Assembly: GCF_030811595.1 (NCBI RefSeq)
Contig: NZ_JAUSRB010000001.1
Span: forward strand, 558,001 to 622,000
Origin: Streptosporangium brasiliense
GTDB taxonomy: Bacteria > Actinomycetota > Actinomycetes > Streptosporangiales > Streptosporangiaceae
Length of the DNA stretch: 64,000 bases
Reading direction: 5' to 3'
Below are positions 1 through 9,415 of the stretch, one piece after another. The stretch's first letter is position 1. Each line of letters opens with the position of its first letter. The notes under the pieces were generated by a model, which was given only the letters and a program-made list of their open reading frames with translations, searched no databases and was not told the origin of the DNA. The position numbers and the translations under genes are program-made.

Positions 1-307
1 GGCGCGGGGGCCCTGCGACTGGATCTCGGCGCCGAAGGGGGAGTGGTGGTCGGGCAGGCGCCAGCGGTGCAGCGGGAGCAGCACGGGCTGGGCCCGGACG
101 TAGTGGCCGGAGCCGACCCGGCCGACGACCAGCCCTTCGGCGGCGAGCACGCGCAGCGCGTGGCGGGCGGCGGTCTCGCCCACGCCGTACTTGCGGGTGA
201 GCTGGGCGCGGGAGGGGATCGGCGCGCCGGGGGAGAGGGAGCCGTCGACGATCTGACGGCGGATGTCGGCGACGACGCGCAGGTAGACCGGATCGGAGGT
301 TGCCACG
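1..307 (-). CDS. GntR-family transcriptional regulator, partial
   Basis: The minus strand reads as the first about 102 residues of a protein whose 3' end lies outside the window. The GTG start at 307 follows an AGGGATGG ribosome site. Residues about 5-72 form a GntR winged helix: an LxVVADIRRQIVDG opening, a proline-rich turn (PGAPIPSRAQL), a KYGVGETAARHALRVL recognition helix and a wing ending GSGHYVRA. This is the classic N-terminal DNA-binding domain of the family. The effector domain is not visible, so subfamily and ligand cannot be given. It diverges from dapA, but a 490-base gap separates them, so joint regulation is uncertain. Confidence 0.85.
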
Positions 308-478
308 TGTCCATCCCTGGGTTCGACAGGCGTCGTCCCATCCTGTCGTATTCGATGGACAACTCAGGGTAATGGCCCCGGTTTGGAGCTCCAACTTTGC
401 GGGGGCCCGGAGAAGTGCCCGAAAATATCTCAGAGACCGTGTAACACCCGCGTAAGCGCCCGCGATTCAACGGTAGAG

Positions 479-650
479 GCCGCCGATGTGTGTACCCCCG
501 AGCACATATCGGCGGCTTCTTTCATGTCCGTGGAGGGTGCCGGCCGACTGGAAGCGGACATGAATCCTGTAACTACTTTTTTTGCCCTTATGGGGACAAA
601 ATTGTGATCCTCGTTGCCCTCCCGGCGGTCGTGCCCGCCGGAAGGGGGAG
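479..650 (+). other. Structured intergenic segment with three hairpins (candidate leader or small RNA)
   Basis: The gap 308-798 holds no convincing gene. Within it are three consecutive inverted repeats. The first, at 479-492/503-516, has a 14-bp stem with one G-U pair and a loop containing CCCCC, and is followed by TTCTTTC. The second, at 521-530/555-564, has a 10-bp stem (TTCATGTCCG and its complement). The third, at 622-628/635-641, has a 7-bp stem. A run of seven T follows the second hairpin at 575-581. This could be a terminator region, a small RNA, or part of a long dapA leader. I do not recognise it as a named RNA family. Confidence 0.45.
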
Positions 651-721
651 CGGCGTCGCTGTTTGGCACGTTATATCCGCCTTTACGGCGTGAAACGAGG
701 CGTCTCAGGGGATATCAACCC

Positions 722-751
722 TTGAGTGCATCGGTGTACCGAGGCTAGGCG
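722..751 (+). promoter_or_regulatory. Possible dapA promoter
   Basis: A TTGAGT hexamer at 722-727 and TAGGCG at 746-751 are separated by 18 bases and lie about 50 bases before the dapA ATG. The -35 box is reasonable and the -10 box weak, so this is a tentative assignment. Confidence 0.3.
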
Positions 752-798
752 GGGTGGCGGGGTCCACCGTATGGGTGGATCCGGGTACCGTTCGGTCT

Positions 799-1725
799 AT
801 GGCAGCGCCAACTGGAACCTCCGACGCACCCTTCGGCCGCATGCTGACCGCCATGGTCACGCCGTTCACCGATGACGGCGCGGTCGACTACGAGGGAGCG
901 CAGCGCCTGGCCGCCTACCTGGTGGACGAGCAGCGGAACGACGGCCTCGTGGTGAGCGGCACCACGGGCGAGTCCCCGACCACCTCCGACGCCGAGAAGG
1001 ATCGCATCCTGCGCGCCGTCGTCGAGGCGGTCGGCGACCGCGCCGCCGTCGTGGCCGGGGCGGGCAGCAACGACACCCACCACAGCGTCGAGCTGGCCCG
1101 CGCCGCCGAACGCGCCGGGGCCCACGGCCTCCTGCTGGTGACGCCGTACTACAGCAAGCCGCCGCAGGAGGGCCTCTACCGCCACTTCACCGCCGTGGCC
1201 GACGCCACCGGCCTGCCGGTCATGCTCTACGACATCCCGGGCCGCAGCGGCGTGCCGATCGAGACCGGCACCCTCCTGCGGCTGGCCCGCCACGAGCGGA
1301 TCGTCGCGGTGAAGGACGCCAAGGCCGACCTGTTCGCCGGATCGCAGGTGATGGCGGCCGCCGACCTGGCGTTCTACTCGGGCGACGACACGCTCAACCT
1401 GCCGTGGCTGTCGGTCGGGGCCGTCGGATGCGTCAGCGTCGTCGGGCACGTCGTCGGCGCGGAGATCGCCGCGATGATCGCGCTGTACCGCTCGGGCGAC
1501 GTCTCGGGCGCGCTCGACATCCACCGCAGGCTGCTCCCGGTGATCTCCGGGATCATGACGCAGGCCGGTGGTGCGATCATGGCGAAGGCGGCGCTGAAGC
1601 TGGTGGGGCGGTCCGCGGGACCGGCGCGACTGCCGTTGGTGGAGGCCACCGAGGAGCAGGTCGCGCGGCTGAGAGAAGACTTGATCGCGGGCGGCGTGAA
1701 GCTGTCCGACGGGGTTGTGTCATGA
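799..1725 (+). CDS. dapA: 4-hydroxy-tetrahydrodipicolinate synthase
   Basis: This is a 308-residue cytosolic enzyme that condenses pyruvate with aspartate semialdehyde in the diaminopimelate/lysine branch. It supplies lysine and the cross-linking residue of peptidoglycan. It shows the FGRxLTAMVTPF opening, the GTTGE pocket (VSGTTGESPT), the catalytic tyrosine in LYDIPGRSG, and the Schiff-base lysine K172 in IVAVKDAKAD. I chose the ATG at 799 because homologues begin shortly before the FGR motif; an in-frame ATG at 754 would add 15 atypical residues. It lies 165 bases before the RNase J gene on the same strand, an arrangement common in actinobacteria. Confidence 0.95.
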   Translation: MAAPTGTSDAPFGRMLTAMVTPFTDDGAVDYEGAQRLAAYLVDEQRNDGLVVSGTTGESPTTSDAEKDRILRAVVEAVGDRAAVVAGAGSNDTHHSVELARAAERAGAHGLLLVTPYYSKPPQEGLYRHFTAVADATGLPVMLYDIPGRSGVPIETGTLLRLARHERIVAVKDAKADLFAGSQVMAAADLAFYSGDDTLNLPWLSVGAVGCVSVVGHVVGAEIAAMIALYRSGDVSGALDIHRRLLPVISGIMTQAGGAIMAKAALKLVGRSAGPARLPLVEATEEQVARLREDLIAGGVKLSDGVVS

Positions 1726-1890
1726 GAAGGCATGAGAAAGCACGTAGCGGCCGGTACCGGCCGCAGTGGGGAGGAACGGGAGTTTGAGCGACAGAGGACA
1801 CAGCGGTCCGCTGGAGACCGGAGTGCTCGGCGAGGGAGCATTCCTGCCGGACAGAGGCTCCGCCGACGCTTGTGAGAGAGGTGTGGCCGC

Positions 1891-3579
1891 ATGAGTCACC
1901 CCCACCCCGAACTCGGGCCGCCGCCGGCGCTGCCCGAAGGCGCGCTGCGCATCGTCGCGCTGGGCGGTCTCGGTGAGATCGGCCGCAACATGGCGGTGTT
2001 CGAGTACGAAGGCCGCCTGCTGATCATCGACTGCGGGGTGCTGTTCCCCGAGCCCGATCAGCCCGGCATCGACCTGATCCTGCCCGACTTCGAATACATC
2101 CGGGACCGCCTCGACGACGTCGAGGCCGTGCTGCTGACCCACGGGCACGAGGACCACATCGGCGCCGTGCCGTACCTGCTGCGCGAGCGGGCCGACATCC
2201 CCGTCGTGGGATCGAAGCTGACGCTGGCGCTGGTGGAGGCCAAGCTCACCGAGCACCGCATCCAGCCGGCCAAGATCGAGGTCGTCGAGGGAGAGCGGCG
2301 CCGGTTCGGGCCCTTCGAGTGCGAGTTCCTCGCGGTCAACCACTCCATCCCGGACGCGCTGGCCGTCGCGGTCCGCACGCCCGCGGGCATCGTGCTGCAC
2401 ACCGGCGACTTCCGGATGGACCAGCTGCCCAGCGACGGGCGGCTGACCGACCTGGGCGGATTCGCCAGGCTCGGCGCCGAGGGCGTCGACCTGCTGATGT
2501 CCGATTCGACGAACGCCGAGGTGCCGGGCTTCGTCACCAGCGAGCGGGAGATCGCGCCGGTCATCGACGAGGTGGTCCGCACCGCGCGGAAGCGCGTGAT
2601 CGTGGCGAGCTTCGCCTCCCACGTCCACCGCGTCCAGCAGGTCATGGACGCCGCGCACAAGCACGGCCGCAAGGTCGCGCTGGTCGGCCGCTCCATGGTC
2701 CGCAACATGGGCATCGCCCGCGACCTCGGCTACCTGAAGGTACCGACGGGCCTGATCGTCGACTCCAAGGAGATCGAGACCTGGCCGCCGGAGGACGTGG
2801 TGCTGATCTGCACCGGGTCCCAGGGTGAGCCCATGGCGGCGCTGTCGCGCATGGCCAACCGCGACCATCCGATCAGGGTCGCCGAGGGCGACACCGTGCT
2901 GCTGGCCTCCTCGCTCGTGCCCGGCAACGAGAGCGCCGTCAACAAGGTAATCAACGGGCTGGCCCGCTGGGGCGCCCGCGTGGTGCACAAGGGCAACGCG
3001 AAGGTGCACGTCTCCGGGCACGCCGCCGCGGGCGAGCTGCTCTACGTGCTCAACCTGACCCGGCCGTCCAACTTCATGCCGGTGCACGGCGAGTGGCGGC
3101 ACATGCGGGCGCACGCCAAGATCGCCGCGCTGTCCGGGGTGCCCGACGACCACATCGTGATCGCCGAGGACGGCGTCGTGGTCGACCTGCTCGACGGCCG
3201 CGCGAAGGTCGTGGGAGCGGTCCCCGTCGGCTACGTCTACGTGGACGGCACCTCGGTGGGCGACGTCACCGACTACGCGCTGAAGGACCGGCGCATCCTC
3301 GGCGAGGAGGGCTTCATCTCCATCGTCATCGTGGTCGACACCGCCACCGGCAAGCTGACCGGCGGCCCGGAGATCCACGCCAGGGGGTCGGGCATCGACC
3401 CCGACCGGCTGGAGGAGGTCATCCCGCAGATCGAGAAGGCCGTGGAGGAGCACGCGGCCGCCGACGGGGTGGTGGACGTCCAGCAGATCCGCCGGGTGGT
3501 CCGCAGGACCGTCGGGCGCTGGGTGAGCGACACCTACCGCCGCCGACCGATGATCGTCCCCGTGGTGATCGAGGTCTGA
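1891..3579 (+). CDS. rnj: Ribonuclease J
   Basis: This 562-residue cytoplasmic metallo-beta-lactamase/beta-CASP ribonuclease takes part in rRNA maturation and mRNA decay. The start of the beta-lactamase fold is LRIVALGGLGEIGRN. The zinc-binding motif THGHEDH lies near residues 83-89, followed by further ligands in NHSIPDA and HTGDFRMD. The beta-CASP part contains SFASHVHR and the CTGSQGEP and VSGHAAAGE motifs, and a C-terminal RNase J domain follows. Length is normal for the family. A GAGAGGTG ribosome site precedes the ATG at 1891. It sits between dapA and ftsK, as in Streptomyces. Confidence 0.95.
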   Translation: MSHPHPELGPPPALPEGALRIVALGGLGEIGRNMAVFEYEGRLLIIDCGVLFPEPDQPGIDLILPDFEYIRDRLDDVEAVLLTHGHEDHIGAVPYLLRERADIPVVGSKLTLALVEAKLTEHRIQPAKIEVVEGERRRFGPFECEFLAVNHSIPDALAVAVRTPAGIVLHTGDFRMDQLPSDGRLTDLGGFARLGAEGVDLLMSDSTNAEVPGFVTSEREIAPVIDEVVRTARKRVIVASFASHVHRVQQVMDAAHKHGRKVALVGRSMVRNMGIARDLGYLKVPTGLIVDSKEIETWPPEDVVLICTGSQGEPMAALSRMANRDHPIRVAEGDTVLLASSLVPGNESAVNKVINGLARWGARVVHKGNAKVHVSGHAAAGELLYVLNLTRPSNFMPVHGEWRHMRAHAKIAALSGVPDDHIVIAEDGVVVDLLDGRAKVVGAVPVGYVYVDGTSVGDVTDYALKDRRILGEEGFISIVIVVDTATGKLTGGPEIHARGSGIDPDRLEEVIPQIEKAVEEHAAADGVVDVQQIRRVVRRTVGRWVSDTYRRRPMIVPVVIEV

Positions 3580-3620
3580 CCCTTCCGCCGTACGGTGGCC
3601 CCACCGGCCGCCCACGGCCC

Positions 3621-3646
3621 GCCGCCGCCCCACCGCGGGCGGCGGC
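3621..3646 (+). terminator. Hairpin after rnj
   Basis: There is a perfect 10-bp GC stem (3621-3630 with 3637-3646) and a 6-base loop, about 40 bases after the rnj stop. It has no clean T-run, as is usual in actinobacteria. The rest of 3580-3839 is GC-rich with nothing else recognisable. Confidence 0.5.
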
Positions 3647-3839
3647 TCGCTCCTCGTGAGGCGGTGCCGCCGGCAGCCCGCCTACGCCACCGCCTCGGGC
3701 CGCGCGGTCCGACCTCCGCCGCCGCCGTACGGCCCGACTGTGTGGCGACGGTCGATCCGTCACGCGGTCCGGGGGCGGTCCGTGCCGTTCCCGGCGAGCC
3801 TCCGCGCGATCCACCATCCGTCTCGTTAGCCTCACTATC

Positions 3840-6395
3840 ATGGCCACCCGTACGTCTAAAGGCGCCTCAGGTAAGACCCCCGCCAAGGGGTCCGCTGGCA
3901 AGGGGTCCGCTGGCCGGTCCGGACCCCGCCCGTCCCGTACGGCCCCCGCCAGGCGGCCCTCCGCCGCGCGGGCGAGGACGACGGCCCCGGCCCGCAGGTC
4001 CGCCACGCCGAACCAGGACCCGATCGGCTGGGTCTTCACCATGATCGGCAAGCTGTTCATGGGGGTCTGGATGCTGCTCGCCGGTGGCATCGGCAGCGCG
4101 GCGCGCGCCCTCGGGCAGAACGCGCGGGAGCTCGACCCGGTGCACCGCCGTGACGGGCTCGGCCTGGCGGTGTTCTCCGGGGCGATCGTGCTGGCCGCGA
4201 TGACCTGGCGGGAGAGCACGGGCACGGTCTCGGCGGTGGTCAACGCCGTCATGCGCGGGGTGTTCGGATCGTTGGCCTGGCTGATCCCGATCCTGCTGGC
4301 GCTGCTGGCCTGGCGGCTGCTGCGCCACCCGGACCAGAACGCCGACACCGGCCGGATGAGCATCGGGTGGTCCGCGCTCACCGTCGGCGTCCTCGGTGTC
4401 GTGCACATCGTGCACGACACGCCGTACCCCTCGGGGGGCGGACCCAACGGCATGGACAAGGTGTCGGCCGCCGGCGGCATGATCGGCTTCGTCGTCTCGG
4501 CGCCTCCGGCGAGCATCCTGCCCGCTTTCGTCACCATCCCGCTGATGCTGATCTTGTCCGGCTTCGGCGTCCTGGTCATCACCGCCACCCCGGTGCACCG
4601 GATCCCGGAGCGGCTGGCCGAGATCAAGCACATGCTCTTCAACCGCGACCTCCCGGCCAAGCCCCGCGAGCCCCGCAAGCGGACCGCGCGCAAGAAGCCG
4701 GAGGAGGGGCCGGAGGTCGGCGACAACGTCAAGCCGTACGACACCCCGGTCGTCACCGAACCGCAGGGCAGGCGGCCGGCCGAGCCCCCCGAGCCCGCCG
4801 ACCACTCCCCGGAGATCGTGCCGGGGCTGGTGGGGGAGGACGAGGAGGCTCCGGCCCGCAGGTCCGAGCCGCCCGAGCCGAGCCCGGCGCCGCGCAAGGT
4901 GGAGCAGCTCGTCCTGTCGCCGCAGGCCGGTCCCTACACGCTGCCCGACTCGCAGCTGCTGCGCCCGGGCAGCGCGCCCAAGCCGCAGACGAAGGCCAAC
5001 ACGGTCGTGGTCAACGCGCTGACCAGCGTGCTGGAGCAGTTCTCCATCGACGCCCAGGTGATCGGTTTCACCCGCGGGCCGACGGTGACGCGCTACGAGA
5101 TCGAGCTCGGCCCGGCGGTCAAGGTCGAGAAGGTCACCGCGCTCACCAAGAACATCGCCTACACGGTCAAGTCCGCGGACGTGCGCATCCTGAGCCCGAT
5201 CCCCGGCAAGTCGGCGATCGGGGTGGAGATCCCGAACACCGACAAGGACCTCGTGTCGCTGGGCGACACCCTGCGCTCCCAGGTGGCCCAGGCCGACCAG
5301 CACCCGATGATCGTCGGTCTCGGCAAGGACGTCGAGGGCCGCACGATCGTGGCCAATCTGGCCAAGATGCCGCACCTGCTCATCGCGGGTGCCACCGGCG
5401 CCGGCAAGTCGGTCTGCGTCAACGGCCTCATCTCCTCGATCCTGATGCGCGCCACCCCGGACGAGGTCCGCATGGTGCTGGTCGACCCCAAACGGGTCGA
5501 GCTCAGCGTCTACGAGGGCATCCCGCACCTCATCACGCCGATCATCACCAACCCCAAGAAGGCCGCCGAGGCCCTGGAGTGGGTGGTGGGCGAGATGGAC
5601 CGCCGCTACGACGACCTGGCCGCCAGCGGGTTCCGGCACGTCGACGACTTCAACAAGGCGGTGCGCGCCGGCAAGCTCGTGCCGCCGCCGGGCAGCGAGC
5701 GGGTCTACCAGCCCTACCCCTACCTGCTGGTGATCGTCGACGAGCTCGCCGACCTGATGATGGTCGCCCCGCGCGACGTCGAGGACTCCATCGTCCGCAT
5801 CACCCAGCTCGCCCGCGCCGCCGGGATCCACCTGGTGATCGCCACCCAGCGCCCGTCGGTGGACGTCGTCACCGGCCTGATCAAGGCCAACGTGCCCTCC
5901 CGGCTCGCCTTCGCCACCTCCAGCCTCGCCGACAGCCGGGTCATCCTGGACCAGCCGGGCGCGGAGAAGCTGGTCGGCCAGGGTGACGCGCTGTTCCTGC
6001 CGATGGGCGCCAGCAAGCCCATGCGCCTGCAGAACGCCTTCGTCTCCGAGAAGGAGATCACCGAGGTCGTCGCGCACTGCAAGGCCCAGATGCAGGTCGA
6101 ATACCGCGACGACGTGGCCGCCGCGGCGACCGCCAAGAAGGAGATCGACGAGGACATCGGCGACGACCTCGACCTGCTGATCCAGGCGGCCGAGCTGATC
6201 GTGACCACCCAGTTCGGCTCGACCTCGATGCTCCAGCGCAAGCTGCGGGTGGGCTTCGCCAAGGCGGGCCGCCTGATGGACCTGCTGGAGAGCCGGAACG
6301 TGGTGGGGCCGAGCGAGGGGTCGAAGGCCCGGGAGGTGATGGTCAAACCCGACGAGCTCCCCGGCCTCCTCGCCGACCTGCGCGGCGGAGAATGA
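3840..6395 (+). CDS. ftsK: DNA translocase FtsK/SpoIIIE
   Basis: This 851-residue membrane-anchored ATPase pumps chromosomal DNA through the closing septum during division or sporulation. A basic, Ser/Pro/Arg-rich leader of about 60 residues is followed by hydrophobic segments to about residue 260, an acidic and proline-rich linker, and the motor. The motor carries Walker A GATGAGKS near residues 517-524 and Walker B LLVIVDELADLMM near 629. The C-terminal gamma winged helix (TSMLQRKLRVGFAKAGRLMD) recognises polar DNA sequences. Length and order match actinobacterial FtsK. It stands alone, 260 bases after rnj. Confidence 0.95.
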   Translation: MATRTSKGASGKTPAKGSAGKGSAGRSGPRPSRTAPARRPSAARARTTAPARRSATPNQDPIGWVFTMIGKLFMGVWMLLAGGIGSAARALGQNARELDPVHRRDGLGLAVFSGAIVLAAMTWRESTGTVSAVVNAVMRGVFGSLAWLIPILLALLAWRLLRHPDQNADTGRMSIGWSALTVGVLGVVHIVHDTPYPSGGGPNGMDKVSAAGGMIGFVVSAPPASILPAFVTIPLMLILSGFGVLVITATPVHRIPERLAEIKHMLFNRDLPAKPREPRKRTARKKPEEGPEVGDNVKPYDTPVVTEPQGRRPAEPPEPADHSPEIVPGLVGEDEEAPARRSEPPEPSPAPRKVEQLVLSPQAGPYTLPDSQLLRPGSAPKPQTKANTVVVNALTSVLEQFSIDAQVIGFTRGPTVTRYEIELGPAVKVEKVTALTKNIAYTVKSADVRILSPIPGKSAIGVEIPNTDKDLVSLGDTLRSQVAQADQHPMIVGLGKDVEGRTIVANLAKMPHLLIAGATGAGKSVCVNGLISSILMRATPDEVRMVLVDPKRVELSVYEGIPHLITPIITNPKKAAEALEWVVGEMDRRYDDLAASGFRHVDDFNKAVRAGKLVPPPGSERVYQPYPYLLVIVDELADLMMVAPRDVEDSIVRITQLARAAGIHLVIATQRPSVDVVTGLIKANVPSRLAFATSSLADSRVILDQPGAEKLVGQGDALFLPMGASKPMRLQNAFVSEKEITEVVAHCKAQMQVEYRDDVAAAATAKKEIDEDIGDDLDLLIQAAELIVTTQFGSTSMLQRKLRVGFAKAGRLMDLLESRNVVGPSEGSKAREVMVKPDELPGLLADLRGGE

Positions 6396-6437
6396 CCCCC
6401 ACCGCGACTGACCTGCGCGGAGAACGACCCCCACCGC
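6375..6437 (+). repeat. Short duplication across the ftsK stop
   Basis: The last ftsK codons and stop (GACCTGCGCGG, then GACCCCCACCGC) are repeated once about 35 bases later, with a 3-base difference. It looks like a small tandem duplication that leaves the gene intact. Confidence 0.6.
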
Positions 6438-6506
6438 ACGAGCCCCTTTCGATTACTGGTTGAATAGGACCCACTACGCAACGTCGGGGGCTGGGGGGCG
6501 TGCGCT

Positions 6507-7262
6507 ATGAGCATTGGCAGCGATCTGGCAGAGGCGCGTCGGGCGGCGGGTCTGACCGTCGGACAGTTGAGCGCGCGCACGCGCGTTCGCGAGGCGCTGA
6601 TCCACGCGATCGAACGGGATGACTTCTCCCAGTGCGGGGGAGACTTCTACGCGCGCGGACACATCCGCAACATCGCCAAGGTCATCGGGCTCGATCCGGA
6701 GACCATGGTGCACAGATACGACGAGCTGCACGGGGGTGTGCCGCTGCCGGTGCGGGCGGCCAGCGTCTTCCAGGCCGACACGCCCATCAAGATCCGCGAG
6801 AGCCGTTCGCCCAACTGGACGACCGCGATGGCGGTCGCGCTGGCCATCGTCGTGGTGTTCGGCGTGGTGAAGATGATGGGCGGCCAGGAAACACCCACGG
6901 CTGAGGTCCGCCCGGCCGCGGTGCCGGCCGTGCCGCCGCCGGCCGCGTCGGCCGCGCCCAGCCCGTCGCGCCAGGCGGCGTCGCTGGCGACCGGCAAGAA
7001 GGGCGAGATGGTCGTCTTCCAGGTCAGGGCGGAGCGTTCGTCCTGGATCGACGTGACGGAGGCGGGCGGCCGCAAACTCTTCTCCGGCATGCTGGAGGCG
7101 GGTAAAACCTCCGTCTGGAAGGCGAAGAAGGGGGTGAAGGTCACCTTCGGCGACGGCGGGGCCTTCCTCCTGCGGGTGAACGGGAAGAACCTCGGCACTC
7201 CCGGCCCTTCCGGACAGGTCCTCACCCGCTCCTACGGGGCCCCCGCGCCCCGGTCGCGCTAG
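6507..7262 (+). CDS. RodZ-like helix-turn-helix membrane protein
   Basis: This 251-residue bitopic membrane protein belongs to the RodZ/HTH_25 family, which links cell shape or cell-wall synthesis to the cytoskeleton in rods. Its role in actinomycetes is less clear. Residues 1-70 form the HTH_25 fold ([21 protein letters not shown], then [16 protein letters not shown]). A single membrane helix lies at about 112-131 ([17 protein letters not shown]). A Pro/Ala linker and a C-terminal beta-rich DUF4115-type domain ([19 protein letters not shown]) follow. It lies between ftsK and rimO, the usual place for this gene. Confidence 0.85.
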   Translation: MSIGSDLAEARRAAGLTVGQLSARTRVREALIHAIERDDFSQCGGDFYARGHIRNIAKVIGLDPETMVHRYDELHGGVPLPVRAASVFQADTPIKIRESRSPNWTTAMAVALAIVVVFGVVKMMGGQETPTAEVRPAAVPAVPPPAASAAPSPSRQAASLATGKKGEMVVFQVRAERSSWIDVTEAGGRKLFSGMLEAGKTSVWKAKKGVKVTFGDGGAFLLRVNGKNLGTPGPSGQVLTRSYGAPAPRSR

Positions 7263-7377
7263 GTCCGCGGCCCGGTCCGCCGCGGCGCTCTCCACAGGAT
7301 GGTGGCCGGTCCGCAGCGAGCTTGTGATGGGGGAGGTGCATCGGTGGTGGCCAACTCCCGATACCGTAGTGTTCACC

Positions 7378-8787
7378 ATGTCATCCCGCCGAACCGCATC
7401 GCTGATAACACTGGGCTGCGCGCGCAACGAGGTCGACTCCGAGGAGCTCGCCGCGCGTCTTGAGGCTGCCGGTTGGCAGGTGGGCGACGACGACCCCGAT
7501 GTCATCGTCGTCAACACCTGCGGCTTCATCGACTCAGCGAAAAAGGACTCCATCGACACGCTGCTCGCCGCGGCCGACTCCGGGGCCAAGGTGGTCGCCG
7601 CGGGCTGTATGGCCGAGCGCTATGGCGATCAGCTCGCCGACGCGCTGCCCGAGGCGTCGGCCGTCATCTCCTTCGACGACTACACCCAGATCGGCACGCG
7701 CCTGGACGACGTGCTGGCGGGCAAGCCGCTGGTCCCGCACAGTCCCCGTGACCGCAGGACCCTGCTGCCCATCTCGCCGGTCGAGCGCGCGGCCGCGCCC
7801 AAGACCAACATCCCCGGCCACGGCGAGCTGCCCGAGGGGCTGGCCCCGGCCAGCGGCCCCCGGCCGCTGCGCAAGCGCCTGGCCGACGGCCCGGTGGCGT
7901 CGCTGAAGCTGGCCTCCGGCTGTGACCGGCGCTGCACGTTCTGCGCCATCCCGGCCTTCCGCGGCGCCTACGTCTCGCGTGCTCCGGAGGAGCTCCTGGG
8001 CGAGGCCGCGTGGCTGGCCGGGCAGGGCGTCAAGGAGCTCGTGCTGGTCAGCGAGAACTCCACCTCCTACGGCAAGGACCTCGGAGACCTGCGGGCGCTG
8101 GAGAAGCTGCTGCCCTCCCTGGCCGCGACCGAGGGCATCGAACGGGTGCGGGTCAGCTACCTGCAGCCGGCCGAGCTCCGCCCGGGCCTGCTGGAGATGA
8201 TCGCCTCGACCGAGAGCGTGGCCCCCTACTTCGACCTGTCCTTCCAGCACGCCAGCGGCTCGGTGCTGCGCCGGATGCGCCGCTTCGGCGACCCCAGGCG
8301 CTTCCTCGACCTGCTGGAGGCGGTCCGGGCGATCGCCCCCGAGGCGGGTGTGCGCTCCAACTTCATCGTGGGCTTCCCGGGCGAGACCGAGGAGGAGTTC
8401 GGCGAGCTGACGTCCTTCCTCCAGGAGGCCAGGCTCGACGTGATCGGCGTCTTCGGCTACTCCGACGAGGAGGGCACCGAGGCGGCCGAGCTGCCCGGCA
8501 AGCTGGCGCAGGAGGTCGTCGACGCCCGCGTCGCCGCGCTCACCGAGCTGGCCGAGGAGCTCATGGCCCAGCGGGCCGAGGAGCGGATCGGCACCGAGGT
8601 GGACGTCCTCATCGAGGAGGACCTCGGTGACGGCGGCTACGAAGGCCGCGCGGCCCACCAGGGGCCGGAGGTCGACGGATCCGTGACGGTCCAGGGCATC
8701 GGCCTGGTCCCCGGCCAGATCGTCCGGGCCGTCGTGGTCGACTCCGAGGGGGTCGATCTGATCGCCCGCATAAAGGTCGCACCATGA
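7378..8787 (+). CDS. rimO: Ribosomal protein S12 methylthiotransferase
   Basis: This 470-residue radical-SAM enzyme adds a methylthio group to a conserved aspartate of ribosomal protein S12. It has three domains. The N-terminal UPF0004 domain opens [15 protein letters not shown] and contains NTCGFI. The radical-SAM core has its cluster cysteines at C182, C186 and C189 (CDRRCTFC). A C-terminal TRAM domain follows. The ATG at 7378 starts just before the conserved opening; the in-frame ATG at 7324 would add 18 residues without similarity. Assignment to RimO rather than MiaB rests on the LGCARNxVDSE opening and on its position before pgsA. Confidence 0.93.
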   Translation: MSSRRTASLITLGCARNEVDSEELAARLEAAGWQVGDDDPDVIVVNTCGFIDSAKKDSIDTLLAAADSGAKVVAAGCMAERYGDQLADALPEASAVISFDDYTQIGTRLDDVLAGKPLVPHSPRDRRTLLPISPVERAAAPKTNIPGHGELPEGLAPASGPRPLRKRLADGPVASLKLASGCDRRCTFCAIPAFRGAYVSRAPEELLGEAAWLAGQGVKELVLVSENSTSYGKDLGDLRALEKLLPSLAATEGIERVRVSYLQPAELRPGLLEMIASTESVAPYFDLSFQHASGSVLRRMRRFGDPRRFLDLLEAVRAIAPEAGVRSNFIVGFPGETEEEFGELTSFLQEARLDVIGVFGYSDEEGTEAAELPGKLAQEVVDARVAALTELAEELMAQRAEERIGTEVDVLIEEDLGDGGYEGRAAHQGPEVDGSVTVQGIGLVPGQIVRAVVVDSEGVDLIARIKVAP

Positions 8788-8812
8788 GCGCGCCGCCGGG
8801 CCGGGAGAGCGT

Positions 8813-9415
8813 ATGACCAACACGCCAGAGACCGGCACTGACGCGACCGCGGCAGCCGCGCGCCCCAAGGTGAGCGCGTGGAACATCGCCAACGTCGTCA
8901 CAGTGATACGGCTGGCGATGGTCCCGTTCTTCGTGGTCTGCCTGTTCCTGCCGGGGGCCGGCTGGCGGGTCACGGCCCTGGTGGTCTTCCTGGTCGCCTC
9001 GCTCACCGACCTGCTCGACGGCGAGCTGGCCCGCCGCTACGGACTGGTCACCGACTTCGGGAAGATCGCCGACCCGATCGCCGACAAGGCGCTGATCGGC
9101 GCCGCGTTGATCAGCCTCTCGGTCCTGGACGAGCTGCCCTGGTGGGTCACCGCCGTGATCCTGGGCAGGGAGCTGGGCGTCACCCTCCTGCGGTTCGCCG
9201 TCATCAGGCACGGCGTCATCCCCGCCAGCTACGGCGGGAAGGTGAAGACCGTGCTCCAGATCGCGGCGATCGTCTCCTACATGTGGCCGGAGGTGCCCGA
9301 GCCGATCCGCTGGGCCGTCATGGGCGCGGCGGTCGTCGTGACCGTGGGGACCGGGCTCGACTACGTGGTCCGCGCGGTCAAACTGCGGCAGGTGGCGAAG
9401 CGGGCGCGGGCCTGA
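8813..9415 (+). CDS. pgsA: CDP-diacylglycerol--glycerol-3-phosphate 3-phosphatidyltransferase
   Basis: This 200-residue integral membrane enzyme makes phosphatidylglycerol phosphate from CDP-diacylglycerol. It has several membrane helices and the complete CDP-alcohol phosphotransferase signature DGxxARxxxxxxxxGxxxDxxxD (DGELARRYGLVTDFGKIADP, then IADK). The opening AWNIANVVTVIRLAMVPFF is typical of PgsA. It starts 25 bases after rimO, and its stop overlaps the cinA start (ATGA), so the two are translationally coupled. Confidence 0.9.
   Translation: MTNTPETGTDATAAAARPKVSAWNIANVVTVIRLAMVPFFVVCLFLPGAGWRVTALVVFLVASLTDLLDGELARRYGLVTDFGKIADPIADKALIGAALISLSVLDELPWWVTAVILGRELGVTLLRFAVIRHGVIPASYGGKVKTVLQIAAIVSYMWPEVPEPIRWAVMGAAVVVTVGTGLDYVVRAVKLRQVAKRARA

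Noticed and set aside
479-650. 6C small RNA
   Set aside because: Only one loop is C-rich and it has five, not six, C residues; the second C-loop hairpin is absent.
430-669. Small minus-strand open frame (79 residues) between gntR and dapA
   Set aside because: It runs through the hairpins, has no ribosome site and resembles nothing known.
3867-6434. 855-residue open frame antisense to ftsK
   Set aside because: It is the mirror of a strongly conserved gene in GC-rich DNA; its composition is His/Arg/Gly-rich with no domain.
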